A stretch of 30,588 nt of DNA from Fen-1258 sp027348115 (lineage in GTDB: Bacteria; Bacteroidota; Ignavibacteria; Ignavibacteriales; Melioribacteraceae), in NCBI GenBank assembly GCA_027348115.1, contig DAIEQA010000152.1, positions 1 to 30,588 of the forward strand, given 5' to 3'. The notes below the pieces were generated by a model. It was given only the letters and a program-made list of their open reading frames with translations. It was not told the DNA's origin and made no database searches. Below, in pieces: positions 1-7,574 of the stretch (the first letter of the stretch is position 1; the number at the start of each line of letters is the position of its first letter). The position numbers and the translations under genes are program-made.

Positions 1-646
1 TGCAAGACAGACAAACTTGCTTGCTTTAAATGCAGCAATAGAGGCGGCAAGGGCAGGCGAACACGGTAAAGGTTTTGCGGTAGTTGCAAGCGAGGTTAGA
101 AAACTTGCCGAGAGAAGTCAAACTGCCGCCGCGGAAATAAATAAACTTTCCGCTTCCAGTATAAAAGTTTCGGAGAAAGCCTGGGAGATGTTAAGCAAGA
201 TTGTACCGGATATTCAAAAAACTTCCGAACTTGTTCAGGAAATTTCTGCCGCAAGCAATGAACAAAACAGCGGCGCCGAGCAGATTAACAGCGCCATTCA
301 ACAACTCAACCAGGTAATACAACAGAACGCATCGGCTTCGGAACAAATGGCATCGACGGCGGAAGAATTGACAAGCCAGGCAGAACAACTGCAGGAGACC
401 ATAGCTTTTTTCAAACTGGGAAATAATACGCGTTCATTTAAGAGTACTCACATTACAAATTCCAATTCCGAAAACAGCAACACGGGTCATAAATCAAAAT
501 CTGCGGGTACGGAAAAATTTATTTCAAACGAGAGGGTGCTAAAACCAAATAACGGCAGTTCAAAGAAAATTACAAAGTCCAAAGGCGTTCTGATAAATCT
601 AAACAATAACGGCGACGGACTTGACGATGAGTTCGAGAGACTATAA
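1..646 (+). CDS. Methyl-accepting chemotaxis protein, C-terminal part (5' end outside the window)
   Basis: The reading frame is open from the first bases (codons from position 2) and gives ARQTNLLALNAAIEAARAGE, the conserved hairpin tip of the MCP cytoplasmic signalling domain, which contacts CheA and CheW. There is no start codon of its own: the TTG at 17 lies inside this motif, so the gene begins upstream of the window. The remaining ~215 residues are the descending coiled-coil arm, a Ser/Asn/Lys-rich linker and a C-terminal tail ending in DDEFERL. The signalling part is nearly identical to residues 362-500 of the MCP at 1232-2971, so the two are paralogues. The sensory domain cannot be seen, so the ligand is unknown. 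cheW follows after 31 bp, probably in the same operon. Confidence 0.95.
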   Translation, partial: ARQTNLLALNAAIEAARAGEHGKGFAVVASEVRKLAERSQTAAAEINKLSASSIKVSEKAWEMLSKIVPDIQKTSELVQEISAASNEQNSGAEQINSAIQQLNQVIQQNASASEQMASTAEELTSQAEQLQETIAFFKLGNNTRSFKSTHITNSNSENSNTGHKSKSAGTEKFISNERVLKPNNGSSKKITKSKGVLINLNNNGDGLDDEFERL

Positions 647-677
647 AGGAAATAATTTAAAATAAACCGAGGTTAAC

Positions 678-1193
678 ATGAACAATCTAACAATAACCGA
701 AACCAGGCAGTATCTTACTTTTAAATTGAACGGGGAGATATTCGGCGTTGATGTAGCACAAGTGAGGGAAATACTCGACTATATTAAAATTACGAAAGTA
801 CCTCAAACGCCGGAGTTTATGTGCGGTGTAATTAATCTGCGCGGAAGCGTGGTGCCGGTAGTGGACATGAATTTGAAGTTTGGAATGCCGCAGATAGAAA
901 AATCGGTGGACACGTGTATCGTGGTTGTCGAAGTAAATATGAATGATTCAACAATTATAATAGGCGCCCTGGTAGACTCGGTTCAGGAAGTTTTCGAAAT
1001 AGAGCCCCAAAATATAGAACCGGCGCCCAAAATCGGCACTAAGCTTAAAACCGATTTCATTAAAGGAATGGGAAAACAGGATGATAGATTTATAATCATT
1101 TTGGATATAGATAAAATCTTTTCTTCTGATGAACTTGAAAGCGTACAGACTGGAAAGAATGAAAACGTCAATGCAATCCCGGTTGATGATTAA
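678..1193 (+). CDS. cheW: Chemotaxis coupling protein CheW
   Basis: This 171-residue protein is a single CheW domain. It starts TITETRQYLTFKLNGEIFGV and carries the family landmarks VAQVREIL, 'VPQTPEFMCGVINLRGSVVPVVDM' in part (INLRG is the signature) and 'GALVDSVQEVFEI'. In the family, CheW bridges the MCP tip and the P5 domain of CheA to form the signalling array. Length is typical (about 150-170 residues), with a short acidic tail after residue 155. The ATG at 678 follows a GAGG Shine-Dalgarno-like sequence. It sits between two MCP genes, as expected for an array operon. No cheA is in the window, so the partner kinase must be encoded elsewhere. Identification is secure. Confidence 0.96.
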   Translation: MNNLTITETRQYLTFKLNGEIFGVDVAQVREILDYIKITKVPQTPEFMCGVINLRGSVVPVVDMNLKFGMPQIEKSVDTCIVVVEVNMNDSTIIIGALVDSVQEVFEIEPQNIEPAPKIGTKLKTDFIKGMGKQDDRFIIILDIDKIFSSDELESVQTGKNENVNAIPVDD

Positions 1194-1231
1194 ACGGAAT
1201 ATTATTCACAATTATCATAAAGGAGAAAAAA

Positions 1232-2971
1232 ATGAAATGGTTTTATAATTTGAAGATCAGTGTAAAACTGCTGGCCGGATATACATTGGTTGCAGCCGTT
1301 GCCGCCATTGTTGGCTGGATTGGAATTACCGAAATGCAAAATATTGCAAGGGATGGAGCCAAACTTTATTCCGAAGCAACCGTTCCTCTCAGTCAATTGC
1401 AAAAACTTTCTATGGCGTTTCAAGAGAAGCGAATTAATTTGAGAGACGCTCTTAATTCGAACAACAAACAGGAAGTCGAAACATACGCCCGCACTTTGGA
1501 TGAACTCGACAAGCAGATCGAGGCAACTTTAAAAGAATACGAGAAAACAATTAGCGACGAAGAAGAAACGAAGTTAGCAGAAAGATTCAAAGAGGTTGAT
1601 AAGCTGTATGAAGCCGATATACAAAAAATGCTTCAGCTTGATGCCGAAGGTAAACAAGCCGAAGCTAATAAAATTATGAAAGGGGAAGGGCTGCTGCATG
1701 TTAAAGCCGAAGGGGATTCTCTCGATAAACTTGTTGCTTATAATGTAAAATCTGCAAAAGAAATTTCCGATGACAATGCGCTGGCGGCAGATAAAGCAAC
1801 GACCACTATGCTTTTTATTATTCTCTTTGCCGTAGTCTTATCGTTCATACTCGGAATGTTTATTTCAAGAATTATAAGCAAGCCGCTGCAGAAAGGGGTC
1901 GATTTTGCTGTTATGGTTTCAACGGGCGATTTATCTCAAAAGTTAAACATCGAACAGAAAGATGAAGTTGGCTCTCTTGCCAAAGCTTTAAATGAGATGG
2001 TGGAAAAATTGAAAGGCGTTGTTGAGAGCGTTAAATCGGCATCGGATAATGTAGCTTCGGGTTCGCAGCAATTAAGTTCGGGTTCCCAGGAAATGTCTCA
2101 AGGCGCTACTGAACAAGCCGCCGCCGCCGAGGAAGCTTCTTCTTCAATGGAAGAAATGACTTCCAACATTAAACAGAATGCAGATAATGCGCAGCAGACT
2201 GAAAAGATAGCGTTGAAATCTTCCGAAGATGCCAAGGAAGGAGGTAAAGCCGTATTAGAAACCGCAGCGGCTATGAAAGAGATTGCCGCAAAAATTTCGA
2301 TTATAGAAGAGATAGCACGACAAACAAACTTACTTGCGCTAAATGCCGCCATTGAAGCTGCAAGAGCCGGTGAACATGGAAAAGGTTTTGCAGTAGTGGC
2401 CTCGGAAGTTAGAAAGCTTGCGGAACGGAGCCAGACCGCCGCCGCCGAAATAAATAAACTTTCCGCTTCAAGTATTCAAGTGGCGGAAAAAGCAGGCGAG
2501 ATGCTGAATAAATTAGTCCCGGATATTCAAAGAACCGCGGAACTGGTTCAGGAAATATCTGCGGCGAGCAACGAGCAAAACAGCGGTTCGGAACAAATCA
2601 ATACAGCTATTCAACAATTGAACCAGGTAATTCAACAGAACGCTTCGGCATCGGAAGAAATGTCTTCGACAGCGGAAGAATTATCAAGTCAAGCCGAACA
2701 ATTGCAGGAAGCAATTTCTTTCTTCAAACTCGAAAATAGTTCAAACCGTAGTTCGGTTAAGCAATATTCGAATTCTAAAACAAGGAATTCAATTCTGCAT
2801 GAATCGCATAAACCCGTGATAGCTCATGCGGCTTTGGGAAAGAAACAGTCGAGCGCAGCGCAAAATATCGAGCGGCTTAAATCATTTAAAGCTCCGAGTA
2901 ACGGAAACGGCGTTGTAATCGATTTGGGACACGACGGCGACAAACTTGATCATGAGTTCGAAAAATTCTAA
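1232..2971 (+). CDS. Methyl-accepting chemotaxis protein with 4-helix-bundle sensor and HAMP domain
   Basis: A full-length 579-residue transmembrane receptor. TM1 is about residues 11-32 and TM2 about 191-213. The charged helical region between them (about 35-185) looks like a four-helix-bundle (4HB_MCP/TarH-like) periplasmic sensor. HAMP follows (about 214-265), then the MA signalling domain with its tip at about 360-390 (QTNLLALNAAIEAARAGEHG). Gln/Glu-rich, Ala/Ser-flanked stretches on both arms are probable CheR/CheB/CheD modification sites. After residue 500 a low-complexity linker leads to a conserved tail ending HEFEKF, which resembles the CheR-docking pentapeptide of enterobacterial receptors (NWETF). 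AAAGGAG lies just before the ATG. The ligand cannot be deduced. Confidence 0.95.
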   Translation: MKWFYNLKISVKLLAGYTLVAAVAAIVGWIGITEMQNIARDGAKLYSEATVPLSQLQKLSMAFQEKRINLRDALNSNNKQEVETYARTLDELDKQIEATLKEYEKTISDEEETKLAERFKEVDKLYEADIQKMLQLDAEGKQAEANKIMKGEGLLHVKAEGDSLDKLVAYNVKSAKEISDDNALAADKATTTMLFIILFAVVLSFILGMFISRIISKPLQKGVDFAVMVSTGDLSQKLNIEQKDEVGSLAKALNEMVEKLKGVVESVKSASDNVASGSQQLSSGSQEMSQGATEQAAAAEEASSSMEEMTSNIKQNADNAQQTEKIALKSSEDAKEGGKAVLETAAAMKEIAAKISIIEEIARQTNLLALNAAIEAARAGEHGKGFAVVASEVRKLAERSQTAAAEINKLSASSIQVAEKAGEMLNKLVPDIQRTAELVQEISAASNEQNSGSEQINTAIQQLNQVIQQNASASEEMSSTAEELSSQAEQLQEAISFFKLENSSNRSSVKQYSNSKTRNSILHESHKPVIAHAALGKKQSSAAQNIERLKSFKAPSNGNGVVIDLGHDGDKLDHEFEKF

Positions 2972-2982
2972 TTCAATTTTTC

Positions 2983-3020
2983 CCGTACATACTTTATATA
3001 AAAGTGTAAAGTATGTACGG
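2983..3020. repeat. Perfect 14-bp inverted repeat (stem-loop) between mcp and cheR
   Basis: The left arm CCGTACATACTTTA (2983-2996) and right arm TAAAGTATGTACGG (3007-3020) are exact reverse complements separated by a 10-nt loop. It starts 12 bp after the MCP stop and ends 35 bp before the cheR start. No T-run follows on the + strand, so it is not a standard intrinsic terminator. It could protect or process the mRNA, set lower expression of cheR-cheD-cheB than of the receptor, or bind a protein as DNA. The symmetry is seen directly; the role is unknown. Confidence 0.85.
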
Positions 3021-3055
3021 CCTAATAAAAACTAATATGCGATTGGAAATTTAGC

Positions 3056-3910
3056 ATGACTTTGAACGCGAATCCGGAAACACTTTCAAATACCGAATTT
3101 GAAAAACTTAGCAAATTCATTCACGAGCAGAGCGGAATCAAAATATCGCCGGTCAAAAAAAATATGGTTGAAGCACGGTTAAGAAAAAGATTGAAGCTGC
3201 TGAATCTCAACTCATACTCGGAATATTGCGATTTCCTGTTTTCAGATTTTGGAAAAGGCACCGAAGTAACCCAGATGGTTGATGTAATAACAACAAATAA
3301 GACGGACTTTTTTCGCGAGCCGAAACAATTTGACTTTCTTACCGATTTGGCTTTGCCGGAACTCTTAAAATATAATAGCGCCGGAACTAAAAGACCGCTT
3401 AAAGTTTGGAGCGCCGGATGCTCGACAGGAGAAGAGCCGTATACAATTTCTATAGTGATCCACGAATACTCTCTAAACCAAAACTATTATTCGTTTAATA
3501 TTCTCGCGACGGATATTTCCACGCGGGTACTTGAAAAAGCCAAGTTAGCAATTTACGAGGAAGAAAGGATTGACCCGGTCCCGGAAGAGCTAATCAAAAA
3601 ATATTTTTTACGAAGCAAGGATAGACAAAAACAACTTGTAAGAGTGGTTCCGGAAATAAGAAACAAAGTAAATTTTCAAAGACTAAATCTAATGGACTTT
3701 GATTTTAGAACTAACGAAAAATTTGATATCATTTTCTGCAGAAATGTAATTATCTATTTTGATAAAAAAACTCAGGATGAGCTTATAGCAAAATTAATCA
3801 ATTACTTGAATCCGGGCGGTTACCTATTTCTCGGTCATTCCGAATCAATATTTAATAGCAAGTTACCTTTAATTCAAATGCAGGCAAGCACATACCGGAA
3901 AATCAAATGA
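3056..3910 (+). CDS. cheR: Chemotaxis protein methyltransferase CheR
   Basis: A 284-residue S-adenosylmethionine-dependent methyltransferase that methylates glutamates of MCPs in adaptation. The N-terminal helical CheR_N domain (about 13-65) is followed by TTNKTDFFREP (79-89), the SAM-binding motif SAGCSTGEEPY (119-129), the acidic loop ATDIS (151-155), FCRNVIIYFDKKTQ (227-240) and LGHSES (259-264), all in family order and spacing. Length is typical. The ATG at 3056 has no clear Shine-Dalgarno sequence. The 3' end overlaps cheD by 4 nt (ATGA), which implies translational coupling. It lies downstream of receptors with a possible pentapeptide tail, so its beta-subdomain loop (about 165-200) is worth comparing with pentapeptide-dependent CheRs. 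Confidence 0.97.
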   Translation: MTLNANPETLSNTEFEKLSKFIHEQSGIKISPVKKNMVEARLRKRLKLLNLNSYSEYCDFLFSDFGKGTEVTQMVDVITTNKTDFFREPKQFDFLTDLALPELLKYNSAGTKRPLKVWSAGCSTGEEPYTISIVIHEYSLNQNYYSFNILATDISTRVLEKAKLAIYEEERIDPVPEELIKKYFLRSKDRQKQLVRVVPEIRNKVNFQRLNLMDFDFRTNEKFDIIFCRNVIIYFDKKTQDELIAKLINYLNPGGYLFLGHSESIFNSKLPLIQMQASTYRKIK

Positions 3911-4419
3911 AACGGTTGATGAATAAATTACCGGTTGTTTATCTGAACCCCGGTGAGATTATATATAGTAATAAACCGATGCTTGTAACAACGGTGCTTG
4001 GTTCGTGTCTTTCAATTATAATGTTCAGCAGGAAAAACAATTACAGCGCAATATCACACTGCCAGTTGCCCGCCTCCGGCAGGTCAAAGAAGAACAACTC
4101 GAACTGTTTGGAGCCATATAAATACGTCGATTGTACTGTAGAAAAAATGCTGGAGACATTCGAGAAGTTAAATATCAGCAAGGAAGAGATTGAAGTGAAA
4201 ATATTCGGGGGCGCAGATGTAATTGGAACCAATCAGAAAAACGGAAATTCCGTTACGATAGGGCAACAAAATATTTTGGAGGCGTTGAAATCTTTAAAGA
4301 AACATAAATTAATTATTACCGCAGCAGACACAGGCGGCAATGTAGGTAGGAAAATTATTTTCGTAACAAACTCGGGCGAGATTTATTTAAATCGATTAAA
4401 ATCCAATGAAAAAAATTAG
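3907..4419 (+). CDS. cheD: Chemoreceptor glutamine deamidase CheD
   Basis: A 170-residue CheD. In the family it deamidates specific glutamines of MCPs and, in several bacteria, is also a target of CheC/CheY-P. The papain-like catalytic residues are visible: Thr28, Cys34 in VLGSC and His51 in SHCQLP. The 17-residue Cys-His and 6-residue Thr-Cys spacings equal those I recall for Thermotoga CheD. Other landmarks are KIFGGADV (98-105), IGQQNI (118-123) and DTGGNVGRKIIF (141-152). The N-terminus overlaps cheR by 4 nt and the end overlaps cheB by 14 nt, so the three are probably translated as a coupled unit. Residues 55-68 form a short Ser/Asn-rich insertion right after the HxxLP motif. Confidence 0.95.
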   Translation: MKRLMNKLPVVYLNPGEIIYSNKPMLVTTVLGSCLSIIMFSRKNNYSAISHCQLPASGRSKKNNSNCLEPYKYVDCTVEKMLETFEKLNISKEEIEVKIFGGADVIGTNQKNGNSVTIGQQNILEALKSLKKHKLIITAADTGGNVGRKIIFVTNSGEIYLNRLKSNEKN

Positions 4420-5470
4420 AGTCCTGATAGTCGATGATTCTGCCGTAGTACGGCAGACACTTGCGGAACTGCTCTCTTCGGATCCGACAATTGAAGTAAT
4501 GGCTTTGGCTTCCGATCCGTACGTGGCTGTCAATAAAATTAAAGATGAAGTTCCCGATGTAATAACGCTCGACATCGAAATGCCCAATATGGACGGGCTT
4601 ACTTTTTTGCAGAAGATAATGTTGCAGCATCCAATACCGGTTGTAATATGTTCAAGTCTTGCCGGTCATGGTTCCGATACAGCGTTAAAAGCTCTCGAAT
4701 ATGGGGCTGTAGATATAATAACCAAACCCAAAATCGGTACCAAGCAGTTTCTAGAAGAATCAAAAATTCATATCTGCGATGTTGTTAAAGCAGCGTCAAT
4801 GGTAAATTTGAAAAAGAAAACTTCGAACCAAATTAGCGTTGAACCTAAACTTTCTGCAGACGCTGTTATAGCAAGACCGAATAACAAAGCAATGATTCAG
4901 ACGACCGAAAAAGTTGTAGTTGTAGGAGCTTCTACAGGCGGAACTGAAGCGTTAAAAATATTTTTAGAGTCTTTCCCGGCAGATTCTCCAGGCATTGCAA
5001 TAGTGCAGCACATGCCCGAAAATTTTACAACCGCATTTTCAAGACGACTCGATGGTCTTTGCAAGATTACGGTTAAAGAAGCCGCCGACGGGGATACTCT
5101 AATAAGGGGAAGAGCTTTAATCGCACCGGGTAACCATCACATGCTGCTTAAAAGAAGCGGCGCTCGGTATTATGTTGAAATTAAAGAAGGACCGTTGGTA
5201 AGCCGGCATCGGCCTTCGGTTGATGTGCTTTTCAGATCTGCGGCAAGGTATGCCGGTAAAAATGCCGTGGGAATTATTATGACCGGTATGGGAGACGACG
5301 GCGCAAAAGGAATGAAGGAATTGAAAGAAGCCGGAGCTTATACAATTGCACAGGACGAAAAAACGTGTGTTGTATTCGGTATGCCCAATGAGGCAATAAA
5401 ATTGGGCTGTGTGGATTCAATTCTTCCTATCCAAAATATTGCCGGAAAAGTTTTAACTCACAGTCTCTAA
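4406..5470 (+). CDS. cheB: Chemotaxis response regulator protein-glutamate methylesterase CheB
   Basis: A 354-residue two-domain protein. The N-terminal receiver domain (1-~125) has acidic pocket D10/D11, phospho-acceptor D56 in TLDIEMPNMDG and K107 in TKPK. A linker of about 40 residues leads to the methylesterase/deamidase domain (about 167-350) with catalytic Ser176 (GASTGG), His202 (VQHMPENFT) and Asp298 (GMGDDGAKG). It removes methyl groups added by CheR when phosphorylated by CheA. The start overlaps the end of cheD by 14 nt. The methyltransferase, deamidase and methylesterase are all present and show their key residues, so the adaptation branch is complete. Confidence 0.97.
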   Translation: MKKIRVLIVDDSAVVRQTLAELLSSDPTIEVMALASDPYVAVNKIKDEVPDVITLDIEMPNMDGLTFLQKIMLQHPIPVVICSSLAGHGSDTALKALEYGAVDIITKPKIGTKQFLEESKIHICDVVKAASMVNLKKKTSNQISVEPKLSADAVIARPNNKAMIQTTEKVVVVGASTGGTEALKIFLESFPADSPGIAIVQHMPENFTTAFSRRLDGLCKITVKEAADGDTLIRGRALIAPGNHHMLLKRSGARYYVEIKEGPLVSRHRPSVDVLFRSAARYAGKNAVGIIMTGMGDDGAKGMKELKEAGAYTIAQDEKTCVVFGMPNEAIKLGCVDSILPIQNIAGKVLTHSL

Positions 5471-5694
5471 ATTAGATGGGACGAATATTGAGTGAAAAAA
5501 AATTTGTTCGGACTTACAACAGAACGTTAAGAGAATTAATCTAATTACGAAACAACACTTTTAATTGTATGGAAAATTTAAGTGGAAAGCGGATAGACTA
5601 TTGCAAGAAATTTTTTCCTAATAGAATTAAGCGGAAATTAAAGAATGTTGGAAAGGAAAAGCATAACTAAAATTTTTATAAGACAAGGAACAAT

Positions 5695-6090
5695 ATGAAA
5701 TCATTAGTCGTAGAAGACGATTTTGTAAGCCGCATTGTATTGCAGAAAATGTTATCGGCTTACGGACCGTGCGATGTTGCCGTTAACGGAAGGGAAGCAA
5801 TCGAAGCGTATTCATTGGCGCTTAACGACGGTAATCCGTATGAATTAATTTGTTTGGATATAATGATGCCGGAAATGGACGGTAAGGAGGCGCTAAAGAA
5901 AATACGGCAGCTTGAAAAAGAATTGGGCATTCATCCCGTAAACGAGGTGAAAATTTTTATGATTACAGCTTTGGATACGCCTAAAGATGTAGTAGATGCT
6001 TATTATCAGGGCGGCTGCACTGCTTACCTTGTAAAGCCGATTGAAAAAATACATGTGGCCAAAGCCCTCAGAGAAGCGACACTGATATAA
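5695..6090 (+). CDS. Stand-alone CheY-like response regulator
   Basis: This 131-residue protein is a single receiver domain: acidic residues E7-D8-D9 (VVEDDF), phospho-acceptor D55 in CLDIMMPEMDG, switch residue T91 in MITALD and K114 in VKPI. No output domain is attached. A protein of this type next to che genes may act as CheY at the flagellar motor, as a phosphate sink, or as a link to another pathway; the sequence does not decide. The VEDD start and the MMPEMDGKEAL helix resemble general CheY-like receivers more than enterobacterial CheY, so I give no symbol. It is 224 bp from cheB, and AAGGAAC precedes the ATG, so it may be transcribed separately. Confidence 0.9.
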   Translation: MKSLVVEDDFVSRIVLQKMLSAYGPCDVAVNGREAIEAYSLALNDGNPYELICLDIMMPEMDGKEALKKIRQLEKELGIHPVNEVKIFMITALDTPKDVVDAYYQGGCTAYLVKPIEKIHVAKALREATLI

Positions 6091-6340
6091 AATTAATATT
6101 TTTGAATGGAATTTTTCCATAACAGAAATCGTTTCGATTTGAAAAATTTAGTTTTAGAATTGAATAGTCCCCGCTTATAAGTCTTACGTCCAAATTTGAA
6201 ATTGGCTGCCGGATAATTCGCCCCATACAATTCGCTGAAAAATTTTCCTAAAAATATTACTTTTGAAGTAGGATTATCATCTTGGTAACCGGCATATCTT
6301 TATTAAGTAAGAAACAACATATCAATTAAAGGCGGTGAAC

Positions 6341-7375
6341 TTGACTAACAAAGTAGTAACCTTCGGCGAAATTATGTTGCGTCTATCGACGCATGGATTC
6401 AATCGATTTGTGCAATCAAAAGAATTTGAAGCAACGTACGGCGGCGGTGAAGCGAATGTGGCCGTGTCGCTTGCAAACTACGGACTTTCATCATATTATG
6501 TTACAAAATTGCCCAAGCATGAAATAGGCCAAGCTGCGGTAAATTACTTAAGGCAATTCGGCGTGAACGATGATTTCATAGTTAGAGGAGGAGAGAGAGT
6601 TGGAATTTATTTTCTTGAAACAGGCGCGAGCCAAAGATCTTCCAAAGTAATTTATGATCGCGCGAACTCAGCCGTATCCCAATTGCAAAAAAATGAAATC
6701 GATTGGGAAAAAATTTTTGAAAACGCTTCATGGTTTCACTGGACGGGAATTACGCCGGCGTTGGGTAAAAATGTTGCCGAAGTTTTATATGAGGCATGTC
6801 AAACAGCCAAAAGAAAAAATATTGTAGTCAGCTGCGATTTGAATTTTAGAGCGAAACTTTGGAGCGAAGCCGAAGCTCAACGCGTGATGATTCCTCTTAT
6901 GGAATTTGTTGATGTTTGTATAGCCAACGAAGAAGACGCCGAAAAGAGTTTGGGTATGAAGCCGGAGGAATCGGATTTTGAGATCGGCAAATTAAACCAG
7001 GCCGGTTACATCAGATTAGCCGAAAATTTGAAACGAAAATTTTCGTTCTCCGCTGTAGCAATTACTTTGAGAGAGAGTTTCTCAGCGTCAAAGAATGGTT
7101 GGAGCGCGTTAATGGTTGACGATAAAGACTGTAAGCCGGCTTACCGTTCCCGACGATATGAAATTGACGTGGTTGATCGGGTTGGCGCAGGAGATTCATT
7201 TGCCGGCGGTTTAATTTACGGCCTTTTAAAAAAATCGAATACAAAAGATGCCCTGGAATTTGCAGTTGCTGCATCCTGCCTTAAACATTCTGTGCCAGGA
7301 GATTTAAACTTAGTTTCAATTGATGAAGTTGAAAAATTAATTAAGGGCGGCGGATCCGGACGTGTAGAAAGATAG
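6341..7375 (+). CDS. kdgK: 2-keto-3-deoxygluconate kinase (PfkB family sugar kinase)
   Basis: A ribokinase/PfkB-family kinase of 344 residues. VVTFGEIMLRLS at the N-terminus, the substrate-binding YGGGEANVAVSLA segment and GAGDSFAGG near the C-terminus with catalytic base Asp285 are family signatures. The LRLS start and the GASQRSSKVIYDRANSA stretch are typical of 2-keto-3-deoxygluconate kinases, which phosphorylate KDG from uronic acid or gluconate breakdown to KDPG. I prefer the TTG at 6341 because GGCGG lies 5 nt upstream; an in-frame GTG at 6335 overlaps that ribosome-binding site. It is upstream of the LacI-type regulator and a locus encoding a glucuronoyl esterase, which fits uronate catabolism. 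No KDPG aldolase is present. Exact substrate is an inference. Confidence 0.85.
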   Translation: MTNKVVTFGEIMLRLSTHGFNRFVQSKEFEATYGGGEANVAVSLANYGLSSYYVTKLPKHEIGQAAVNYLRQFGVNDDFIVRGGERVGIYFLETGASQRSSKVIYDRANSAVSQLQKNEIDWEKIFENASWFHWTGITPALGKNVAEVLYEACQTAKRKNIVVSCDLNFRAKLWSEAEAQRVMIPLMEFVDVCIANEEDAEKSLGMKPEESDFEIGKLNQAGYIRLAENLKRKFSFSAVAITLRESFSASKNGWSALMVDDKDCKPAYRSRRYEIDVVDRVGAGDSFAGGLIYGLLKKSNTKDALEFAVAASCLKHSVPGDLNLVSIDEVEKLIKGGGSGRVER

Positions 7376-7447
7376 ATCTGATAACTGCCTCATTCCGCTC
7401 ATAATGAATTGTTTTATCCTTCATCCGGAAAACAGCGACTGTCTGAC

Positions 7448-7463
7448 GGGATAAAATTATCCC
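7448..7463. repeat. Short palindrome between kdgK and the LacI-family gene
   Basis: GGGATAA and TTATCCC form 7-bp arms around an AA centre. It is 72 bp after the kdgK stop and 111 bp before the regulator start. The downstream T-content (AATTTTATC) is weak for a terminator. It may be a poor terminator or a protein-binding site. The symmetry is directly visible, but its use is not known. Confidence 0.4.
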
Positions 7464-7574
7464 AATTTTATCAAGTTATGTCTAATATTGATATTGGCAA
7501 GAAAAACAAATATTTTAGTTCAAAAAAAAATCGAACCGTTTTAATCATACGTACCTTTTGTGTACGGAGAATAA

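Noticed and set aside
4068..4084. GC-rich interrupted hairpin inside cheD (CCCGCCTCCGGCAGG), considered as a REP-like insertion
   Set aside because: It has only short interrupted arms, is coding and in frame at a variable loop after HxxLP, and no second copy is seen in the window.
5476..5544. 22-codon ATG frame just after cheB (starts MGRILSEKK)
   Set aside because: It is very short, has no convincing ribosome-binding site and shows no recognisable product; chance is the simplest explanation.
6106..6120. ATGGAA/TTCCAT hairpin after the receiver gene as a terminator
   Set aside because: The stem is only 6 AT-rich base pairs and no T-run follows it.
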